From: Pelargonium cotyledonis
Taxonomy: Eukaryota; Streptophyta; Magnoliopsida; Geraniales; Geraniaceae
Reading direction: 5' to 3'
Length of the DNA stretch: 22,095 nucleotides
Assembly: GCA_036897625.1 (NCBI GenBank)
Contig: JAYMTA010001059.1
Span: 1 to 22,095 of the forward strand
Of this stretch, positions 1 to 9,924 are shown in pieces (positions within the stretch are counted from its first letter, which is position 1; the number at the start of each line of letters is the position of its first letter). A model generated the notes under the pieces. It saw nothing but the letters and a program-made list of their open reading frames with translations, had not been told where the DNA came from and did no database searches. The position numbers were made by a program, and so were the translations under genes.

Positions 1-395
1 TACCGGGAGGGGGTGGGTGGAAGCCGCCGTGGTGGGCCGGGGGGTGGTCGGTGATGTTCAGGACTGTTTTTGCCTTGGCACTGTGGTGGCCGAGGGTGTG
101 TAGGACTGTATTTGCCTTGTCGGGTCTCTTGTTAGGACCCGGGATGCCTAGAGGGGAGACGCAATTACAGGGGTTGAGATTTTTTTGGTCGAAGGTGGTT
201 ATCATGGCTGTTTATGCCATGGACTTTAAAGAGGATTGGTTATCCTCTCTTTTGGGTAGAATCACCGATTTGAGGGCCCGGTTAGTTCCAGGTTGCTTTG
301 TCCTAGACTGATTCATTGTCTCAGATTTTGGAAACAGTTCATGTACTAGCTTTTCTCATTAATAAAATAAAAGGCTTTCCCTTCAAAAAAAAAAG
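1..395 (+). mobile_element. 3' end of a probable LINE (non-LTR) retrotransposon
   Basis: A GC-rich stretch unlike the AT-rich DNA to its right gives way to an untranslated-type tail with an AATAAA-like signal (TTAATAAAATAAAAGGC, near 359-375) and ends in a run of A (386-395). That layout is typical of the 3' end of a plant L1-type LINE or of a processed transcript copy. The 5' part lies outside the window, so no reverse transcriptase can be read and no target duplication can be paired. An 86-codon open frame at 51-311 has no recognisable domain and I do not treat it as a gene. An alternative is the 3' UTR of a gene or a processed pseudogene. Confidence 0.5.
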
Positions 396-1161
396 TTTAA
401 ATGAGGGTATTTAAGTCTTTTTGTGTTACAAACTAACAGAGTTATAACCGAAACAATTTGGGAAAAGCTTATGAGGGTCATGTGCTTTAAAAAATAGTTT
501 TAAGGGTACATATGTTTTGAGTGACAAGTATATAGGAGGTATGTCTAATTACCCCTAAGAAAAATTTCTGAATTTGCTTAAGAAGATGAAAGGTAAGGGT
601 AAAATGGGAAAAAAATTTTGAGGGCAAAATTGTAAAAACATATTAGAATTATAATACTAGTAAATTATTGAACCAATTAAACTAAAACACGTGTCACATA
701 AATATCATGTGTAAATAAATAATTAAATAATTATTTTTAAATACCACATCGTAGTCCGTATGAGCACCACTAATGGAAAATTAACCATAACTAACGGTAG
801 AGACTTTATTAACTTAAAATATCAAGGTTCAGAGAACTAAGTTATTTATTCAAAGTTTAAGAATTAAAACGATAACTTTTTAAAAGTTCAGAAACCTATT
901 TAACCTTTAATTTTTTATATTATCAAACATAATCTCATTTGTACCAGTTACTTTCAGCAATTTTCAACTCATTTTTACGTTAAGTAGTGTTACCAAGCTC
1001 TAACGAGGTAAGCATTTAGAAACTAATGGTTACCGTTTTGGAAGAATCAAAACATGGAAAAATGAAAAGAAGAGTGTAGTAGGTGACGCCACCATCCTAT
1101 TCCTAGGCGGTTTAGGAAGAATCAAAACATCCTGTTTCAGCATATCCTCTCCTCCCTTGGC
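396..1161. other. Intergenic and upstream region of the E2 gene
   Basis: AT-rich DNA with no coding signal. The part at about 780-915 looks repeat-derived, with three degenerate ~30-bp iterations built around 'aaggttcag', 'aagtttaag' and 'aagttcag'. A short inverted repeat (CACAT...ATGTG) lies at about 694-711, next to the G-box. The remainder is the presumed promoter region of the gene starting at 1429. Confidence 0.45.
688..693. promoter_or_regulatory. G-box / ABRE-like CACGTG
   Basis: A palindromic CACGTG core in the context ACACGTGTCAC, the classic plant G-box/ABRE site bound by bZIP and bHLH factors. It lies about 470 bp upstream of the predicted TATA box of the E2 gene. A single hexamer can occur by chance, so its function is inferred only. 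Confidence 0.3.
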
Positions 1162-1169
1162 ATATATAT
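1162..1169 (+). promoter_or_regulatory. TATA box of the E2 gene
   Basis: The sequence CATATATATC is followed within about 30-90 bp by a CT-rich leader and a 5' splice site, as expected for a plant core promoter. Transcription would start near 1190-1200. Position and context agree, but there is no transcript evidence. Confidence 0.45.
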
Positions 1170-1251
1170 CTGTGGCACACCATTCTATTCATTTCATTTC
1201 TTCGCCAACCAGCTCCTCCGGATCTTCTTTTATTTCTTCTTCTTCCTCTCG

Positions 1252-3555
<2,304 letters not shown>

Positions 3556-4055
3556 AGCTAAACAGAAGTTACAAGTCTGCTCATGAAATTTCATACTTTT
3601 AAATTAATGTTCAATAAGTATACCTCTAATTACTGTGTGAAAGTGGAATCTGAGTGAATGAACTGCGGACTTATCAGAAGAACTGTATGTATATTATAGT
3701 CTAAAACATGATGCTCTCTTGCTTGTTAATTTGTTCTGTTTCTTCTGCTTCCACTGAAGTTTTTTCTTGCCTCAAAAAAATTATTCATTTGGATTAATTC
3801 TTTATCCATGCAACATGTTGGGGACTTGATTAAAATGTAGGTACTGTAACCACTATAGTAACTTGCTGCAAAATTCCCAAATCAGAAAACAAGAAAGTAT
3901 AGGAAAAGAATTTGATACAAATATGCGAGAATGTCTATTCATGCCCCTCCACATGCCTCAGGTTAAAGCTTTGTCTCCATAAACATCGAACTATATATTA
4001 TGTTGGCCACAGCACAGTCCAACTCATGATCTCAAACCTGGTAAGTATACCAATA
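3556..4055. other. Convergent 3' flanks of the E2 and MGCIC-protein genes
   Basis: Tail-to-tail intergenic DNA. It contains an AATAAG-type polyadenylation candidate near 3613 for the plus-strand gene and the presumed 3' UTR of the minus-strand gene. No coding sequence is recognised; a 69-codon open frame inside it lacks any family signature. Confidence 0.5.
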
Positions 4056-5105
4056 TTACATGAGACCTTGCACTTGAATATCTTTATAGTATGGTGGAAT
4101 CTTCCCTTCATTTTCAGGTAGCTTATCATTGGTGCTTTCTTCCTCCAAATCCTCAACTATCTGTCTGAGAATGGTTTCTTCTTCTGCTTCAAGTTGCTGC
4201 ATGCACTCTTCAAAGGCAGCTACCAATTCGGGGTTGAAGACAACATTATTATTGCACTCATTTTCAGTTGTAAAAGTAGGTAAAGAGTAGCTTCCAAATT
4301 TTGGAGTGACATATTCCTCAGGAGATTGTTCTTGCAGCAAATCCTTGTGACTTCCAATATTTGGGAATTCAATGGTCTGTGGAAGGGTAAGTGATTCCAG
4401 CCCCTTTGCAACAGCCTTTCTTTTAAAGCCTTTCTCAAAGTTGTTGTGGTCTTGAGCATCACCTGTGTCAACATTTAATGCCTCTTTTGTGGTTGAGCTG
4501 ATTTGACTTGAGTTGAGTTCTACATTTTCTAGTCCTGATCTTGACAAGATGTCAGTCTCAGTTGATATTTTCTCTTCTTCATCACTGACTTGTGATTGTT
4601 CTGTTTCTTGCAGGTCTCCATTGTGGGTTGATGCTTGCTCACCATCAATTCCTGTTTGCTGCTGTGCCCTGGAAAGCCAGATCCTTTCAAGGAATGCATC
4701 ATATTCTTCTACTGTATGGATGCTCCTGGACCGTCCCCTGACCTTCCTGCTCATGTTCGAATGATCTTCTTTGAGCTCATTGAAACTATCCACCGATGAG
4801 ACTTCATACTCGGGAAACCAGTGACAGCTTTTAGACCGTCTAGCTAGATCATCAACTTCCATAATTGAAGATGATGATGACTGCACTAATCTGGTTGCTG
4901 TATGCTTGGTATCTGATTTCGGGTTTGTACTCGATTCTGGAGTTTCTGAAGGCATACTGTGAGGTTGGAGATTGTTGGAAGTGCAACCAGAGATGATTAG
5001 TTGTTGAAGGGAAGAAATGCTGTTGGATCTCTTATGGAGGCTCTGGTTTAGCTCCTCCCTAAAACTGATTGATTTAGACATGACTTTCGAACAAATGCAT
5101 CCCAT
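4056..5105 (-). CDS. Unrecognised plant protein with dual-acylation N terminus (MGCICSK)
   Basis: A single-exon gene of 349 residues. I do not recognise the family. The N terminus MGCICSK is a textbook signal for N-myristoylation of Gly2 with palmitoylation of Cys3 and Cys5, so plasma-membrane anchoring is likely. Seen further on: a Ser-rich basic stretch (about 10-35), a run of five Ser (about 76-80), the basic patch ARRSKSCHWFPEY (about 88-100), RGRSRS followed by TVEEYDAFLERIWLSRAQQ (about 131-149), a long polar, probably disordered middle, and an acidic predicted helix (about 290-322, LVAAFEECMQQLEAEEET) suited to coiled-coil contacts. The RRSKS and RSRS patches are plausible kinase sites. 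The start ATG lies in a plant-like context (AACAACATGGG). It converges with the E2 gene. Function is unknown; a membrane-attached scaffold is only a guess. Confidence 0.75.
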   Translation of the reverse strand: MGCICSKVMSKSISFREELNQSLHKRSNSISSLQQLIISGCTSNNLQPHSMPSETPESSTNPKSDTKHTATRLVQSSSSSIMEVDDLARRSKSCHWFPEYEVSSVDSFNELKEDHSNMSRKVRGRSRSIHTVEEYDAFLERIWLSRAQQQTGIDGEQASTHNGDLQETEQSQVSDEEEKISTETDILSRSGLENVELNSSQISSTTKEALNVDTGDAQDHNNFEKGFKRKAVAKGLESLTLPQTIEFPNIGSHKDLLQEQSPEEYVTPKFGSYSLPTFTTENECNNNVVFNPELVAAFEECMQQLEAEEETILRQIVEDLEEESTNDKLPENEGKIPPYYKDIQVQGLM

Positions 5106-5278
5106 GTTGTTTCGGACAATGGTACAACCCCAAACTCTTAGACTGCACTCGAGAAAAATAGGAACCTCAGTTTAAGTTCAGAAAGTGCAGAGAATGTGCA
5201 GCTAGTAAATCTATAAAACAGGACTAAATGAAGAGTTCTGCGAAGTGAACAAAAGCTGATGCTACGCAGAAATACGTG

Positions 5279-5286
5279 CATATATA
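5279..5286 (-). promoter_or_regulatory. TATA box candidate for the MGCIC-protein gene
   Basis: On the minus strand the sequence reads CGTATATATGCAC, about 175 bases upstream of the start codon at 5105. It would give a leader of roughly 150 nt. A good acceptor-like GAGTGCAG lies inside the leader, so a spliced leader from a start further upstream remains possible. Confidence 0.35.
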
Positions 5287-5699
5287 CGAGCCTGAAAACA
5301 GACGCTGAGAAGTGAAGAACACAAATGTTACCACTGGTGCTGTGTGTTAAAAGCTGCAGACTCCCAAATCAGCTTGAAGCCAACAAGAAAAGAAAGCAAA
5401 CTGAGAAACTTTTAAGGAAGGCACAGAAGCCTCCTACATTTTGGATGGCAAGATCAATGGAATGAGAGGTACCTTTTCAGTTGTGGCTTGTGGTTGGATA
5501 TGGATCTAAATCTGTGAATCTTAAGGAGACTAATCAAGGTTCAAACTTAGTGGTGATCCTAAGGAATGATAACATATTATATCAAGGCAAGAAAATTAAA
5601 GCATCCCCACTGCAAGCACAAGCTTCAAATTTTAAGGGCCTTTTTTGTATATATTAGGAGTTGGTTTACATGGACATGGTGGACTAGTTTTAATAGAAC
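5287..5699. other. Upstream region of the MGCIC-protein gene
   Basis: Upstream and possible leader DNA of the minus-strand gene. It has no recognisable coding sequence and no clear repeat. Confidence 0.4.
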
Positions 5700-5933
5700 T
5701 TAGTGAGAGTGATTCATATCAGACAGGATAGATGGAGCCAACATCATATTGATTATCGAAGAATCTTGAGATGGTTGGGAACAGCATATAGAGGGAGGCG
5801 GCGCCATGGTTGTGTTCTTGTCTGTTTGATGCCAAAAAGGATGCTCACCAGTTTCTTTAAATCCAAGAATTTTCACCTGCTCCAACAACTTGTGCATTCG
5901 ATGAAGTAAAATATACTCGAATCGTTCACTCAA
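5700..5933 (-). CDS. Small open frame of unknown status, possible terminal exon
   Basis: The minus-strand frame is open from just after a TTTTTCTATTAG (a plausible splice acceptor, AG near 5945-5946) to a TAA at 5700. From its first ATG it would give about 65 residues beginning MHKLLEQVKILGFKETGEHP. No domain is recognised. A possible upstream exon lies at 6117-6190: ATG, 24 codons starting MFLPLQDSKN, then a strong donor CAACAG|GTATGC, with a TATA-like TATAAATTATAAG near 6308-6320. Joining it to the acceptor named above gives the wrong phase and an early stop, so the two are not shown to be one gene. Alternatives are a non-coding RNA or chance. Confidence 0.15.
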   Translation of the reverse strand: MSERFEYILLHRMHKLLEQVKILGFKETGEHPFWHQTDKNTTMAPPPSICCSQPSQDSSIINMMLAPSILSDMNHSH

Positions 5934-5946
5934 TGCTCGAAACTAA

Positions 5947-6859
5947 TAGAAAAAGCTTTCCAGCTCCGTATTTTCCGGAAGAAAAAGGTACTCTACTTAA
6001 TTCAATTCTATTCATATATATATAGCTTTCTCATGAAACAAAGTCCTAAACATAGAATGAAGCAAAAAATGCTATAAATGGAGTCTGGTACATCTCAGAG
6101 ATGATCTGTTGCATACCTGTTGAGACTTGAGAGATCTTGATTCTCTAGCGTCTGAAGGTTGTTTTTTGAATCTTGAAGTGGCAAAAACATACAAAATGAA
6201 TCTCACAACTCAACTTGTTTTGGCTACATGTAGACTTCAAGGTTCAAAATCAGCAAACCTCTTAGAAGAGAAATAGAGGATCTAGTATGGGTTTTGGAGG
6301 GTGGACTTATAATTTATAATTAGTAGCTTTTGTCAAAGTTGGCTTGTTTATCAAATATAGCAGGAACCTTCAACCAATTCAGGGCTTAGCCTTACCTAAA
6401 ACATTCTAATATAAAATAGCCAGACCCATACAAGTTGTTATTACATGCCACCCATCAGCTCTACAATAGCCTGTGACAGGCTTCTTGATTTAGTCAAGAC
6501 CCCAACAACTTTCTCTGTATCTGGCCCTTGTCTGCTACTAGAAATTTGGTTACAAATGCAACTAGAAATTAAGTGAGAAATAGAAGGAACCAATATGAAT
6601 CAGAAATAGGATTTGCATAACATTACAAGATTTAGTTACAGAAGTCACCAAGATTCACAGTAAATAGACACATATTTCAAATGCACTTTCAGCTATACAA
6701 TCTACAAATTGAAGGAGGCATAGCTATTTGCTTAGGCCAGGCTCCCACTAGTCTTTATGGTCTTTGAATTTATCATCCAATTTATTCTTCTTCTTCTTCT
6801 TCTTTTCTTATACAATCTGTACTATACTAATAACCTTCACATGATCATCATTGTACTAA
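5947..6859. other. Intergenic region downstream of the aspartic protease gene
   Basis: Contains the candidate minus-strand first exon and TATA-like site described with the small frame at 5700-5933. The 3' UTR of the aspartic protease gene lies at the right end. Nothing else is recognised. Confidence 0.4.
6785..6802. repeat. (TTC)6 microsatellite
   Basis: Six TTC units about 60 bp beyond the stop codon of the aspartic protease gene, so the transcript would carry (GAA)n in its 3' UTR. Confidence 0.8.
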
Positions 6860-8384
6860 CTATTGGCAGCCACCAGCAGCAAACCCAATTCTTGAGTTGG
6901 TGATGTCGTAGGCTACCTTAAACGTCTGCTGTTGGCGATTCCCGACTATGGCAATCATCTCGAATTCCGAGTTACTTGCGAAGGCCAAGCAAGAAACACC
7001 CTTGTCGGCTTCTATAAGGATGTTGGATGCTCTGAGTTCAAGGTCTGCATCTCCTTGAAACGTCAGTTTAATCTCAGGCACCGTCATGCTTTTGGGACTT
7101 CCCTTGAAACAAGTATCCAGTATGGAATATGCCGGGGCTCTCGTGTACTTCTTGGACATGACCTTCACAAACGCGTCTTGCAACGCAGTATAGATGGGCG
7201 CAGGCAGGCGTGTGATCACGGTTCCCGAATCTATAATAGTAGGGACCCTGTACTGGACAGCAGTCACTCCCAGTGGCTTGCCGTCAACTGCAATAGACAC
7301 CATCCTCAAGTAGTACAAATCAGGTACCTTGGAATCTGTAAACATGGGAGTGAACTTGTATGCAGATGCTGATAGAGAAGTTTTCCCAATAGACAAAAAC
7401 CCTCCACTCCCTTCCCCGTCACTGATCGAAAGAGGTTCAGCTGTTGGGAGGCAGTAGGAGAAGGCGTATCCATATGTAGTGGAGAGTTGAGCTAGCATGG
7501 AGAGCTTGTTACGAGCCAGTCCCAGGATCCCAGCAGCCATTCCAAACAGCCCTTCATTGTCCTGACCGCACCCATATAGAAAACCAGGAAGAGCCTCTTT
7601 CGGGGATAGGGTCAGTAGATCTTGACTCAAGTAGCCTATTGAGCGAGACGAATCGCCATAACTGGCTGTGTAGGTGCACACATTGGAAGTATCACAAATA
7701 GGTTGATTGAGAGTGGCATTTCCCAGCAAAGAGCACTCGGAGGAGGTGCAGGACAAGGACTTGTAGGTCTTAGAGGCAGAGGGCTCAAACAAGGGATCTA
7801 CTTGGTCATGGCAGTACATGGTACAAGGCTGGCACTGGAGCCAAGAGAAGGAGCTCCCTGTGTCGACAAGCATAGCAAAGTACTTGGCAGGTGTGCCAAG
7901 ACCTATTTTCGCATAGTAATTGCCCGCGCCAATGGAAAAGCCTGGTTTCAATGGGACACTGACAGATTTTGGCCCCTGGAGATCCCCTGGTCTGTGAGGG
8001 GAGGCATGAGTCCCTGCAGTCTTCTTGGCTAGTCTGAAATTAAGACCTTTGACACGTTCTTGGTCTCGCGCGAGCATGTCGGGTAAGAATGATGAAGATT
8101 TCGGTCGCTTGGACAGGGGGTAGCCGGGTCCATGTACATGAAATATGTCCAAAAAGATTTCAGATTGGCTCAGCTTTAACTCATTTTCTGCAGAAACAAC
8201 CAACTTGTAAGAACAAGCTATAAATATGTGAATTCTATTACAGAAGATAACTTCAGATACAATTGTTTCATTTCAAATGAAAAGTTGAAAACAATATTAA
8301 AGGAAGATACATGCCTTGAAATTCTATAATTGCGGAAGATGTTGCGAGAAGAATACAGAAAACAAGAAGCCAAGTTGATCCCAT
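6860..8384 (-). CDS. Nepenthesin-type (A1B) aspartic protease, secreted
   Basis: A pepsin-family aspartic endopeptidase of the plant nepenthesin/CDR1/AED1-like group, probably apoplastic or vacuolar. Exon 1 (8315-8384) encodes MGSTWLLVFCILLATSSA, a clear signal peptide. Exon 2 (6860-8187) encodes the rest. The total is 465 residues, normal for the group. Seen: propeptide with a FHVHGPG motif; catalytic DTGSS at about residue 132; the cysteine-rich QCQPCTMYC insert typical of nepenthesins; flap Tyr in ASYGD (about 200); GCGQDNEGLFG; AFSYCLP; second catalytic DSGT at about 343; SILDTCFKGS; and the closing IVGNRQQQTFKVAYD...IGFAAGGC. Both catalytic aspartates are present, so the enzyme should be active. 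Phase demands that exon 1 end at CAAG|GC, giving a GC-AG intron (8188-8314). A TATA box about 50 bp upstream supports this first exon. Confidence 0.92.
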
Positions 8385-8429
8385 CTCTGATGCTGCTTTG
8401 TGAGATTCAGAGCAAGTTCTTGACTCACT

Positions 8430-8437
8430 TTATACAA
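8430..8437 (-). promoter_or_regulatory. TATA box of the aspartic protease gene
   Basis: On the minus strand the sequence reads TTTGTATAAAGTG, about 46-53 bases upstream of the predicted start codon at 8384. Transcription would begin near 8403, leaving a leader of only about 20 nt. The location supports the inferred first exon. Confidence 0.5.
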
Positions 8438-9924
8438 AAACGGAGAAAAGCAAAATCCTTGGCGTACTTGTGTGGCTTCTTTCTCAAAAGAAGTGACATA
8501 AAGAGGATGGACTGTAAATTAATAAGACAAGCCTAAATGTTTTCACATGGATCAAACTAACAGTCTCTGATTACAACATCATGAAGTTGACATCGCAAGG
8601 CAGAGGTTAAGGTTGGTGATAAAGAATCACATACAAAGAAATATACAGCTACCGTACGTTAACTGGAACTTAGCCAAAGTAGAAAAGCAAATTCAGATTA
8701 CACCATAATAAATAAATAAAGCATGAAAGGAACAGTTGGGGGTTAAGACAGGAACAGATGAGAAGAAGTCAAGTGGCTGGCTCCACCTTAATTGTATCAC
8801 GATTCATTGTTCAAATAGCAAATAGCAGCAACTGACACAGTAAGGTTAAGTCTGGAGTACTTACATTACAGGCAGCGGTGCAAAGTAAACATCTTTCAGT
8901 AAGATGCAAGGCATGGCATGATTAAGTGTAGCATATGAAATCACATGATATGGTCTAAGAATCATATGAAATGCACATGCAACTGATGGATGAACTGTTA
9001 AGAAGAAGATATATCCTATCTAGAGAAAAATGAGACAGCCAAAATCATAACAGAGTGATCCATTCAAATACTGTCGGCAGAAAAATACCAGCAGGTAGGT
9101 CATTCATGTCATATATGTAGAGTGATCCATACAAATCTCACTTAATGCATTCAATTAAGTCAGTTATGGAAGTTGACAGCTACTGCCTTCTTATCTCACA
9201 AACACATAATTTAGATTTTGTGAAGAAAATGAGAAAAAGCCAAAAGAGAAACTATTCTGGAAGGTAGAGCATCAAACGAAACAAACCAGTAGTGAGGACA
9301 ATATGTTCCCTTACAGACACTAGTCCAAATCTAATACGGTTGTTATGAAGCAATTGATCCCTACCAATGTGACTTTTCTTGAAAATAACAGAATTTAATG
9401 TTGATACATACAGGATATGATTTGTTGTACAGCTCTGGTATGTAAAGTTCCAATTCTCATTTCTTGGGTTGTTGACTGGGACTGGCATTCAATTGGCTGC
9501 ACAACCATGTCCTCGGAGTCCCTTAATTTCAGAAGGCCCACCTATATATTGAGAGGTACTAAGAACACCAATTGCTATTAGTTTTGAAGAAAAAAACATA
9601 ACTTACCTGAATATCCAAGAGTCTATAAGAGAACAGCTAAACTCTTTTGGTATCTTGTGAAATTACTGCAGTTGGGCAAAATTCATTTATGTATTTCAAT
9701 TAATGTATTACACAACCACTTATGAGGAACCATTGGACAAAATGAAAGTCAATTAATTCTGTCTGTTCAACTTAATGATCAATAGCTTTCAGTACAACAA
9801 AATGGGGCGGGTTCACTTTTGATACACGATTTACAAAACAAATGCTTGGCAAAAGGTAGAGAGAGGCACAGACCTGAAATTATTAGAACTGGCCAAAATC
9901 AATACAAGGGACAAAATAAATCCA
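8438..9924. other. Intergenic DNA between the protease promoter and the CWC25 3' end
   Basis: Nearly 1.5 kb of AT-rich DNA holding the upstream region of the protease gene and the presumed 3' UTR of CWC25. An 18-bp near repeat (agagtgatccat.caaat) occurs near 9052 and 9119. Short open frames at 8330-8536 and 9252-9488 show no family signature. No gene is recognised here. Confidence 0.45.

Noticed and set aside
51..311. 86-codon frame at the left edge
   Set aside because: It shows no known domain and lies in what looks like the 3' untranslated tail of a retrotransposon.
6932..8032. Plus-strand frames of 146 and 109 codons within the aspartic protease locus
   Set aside because: They are antisense shadows of the well-supported protease exon.
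9252..9488. 78-codon minus-strand frame
   Set aside because: There is no start context, domain or splice support; it lies in the presumed downstream region of CWC25.
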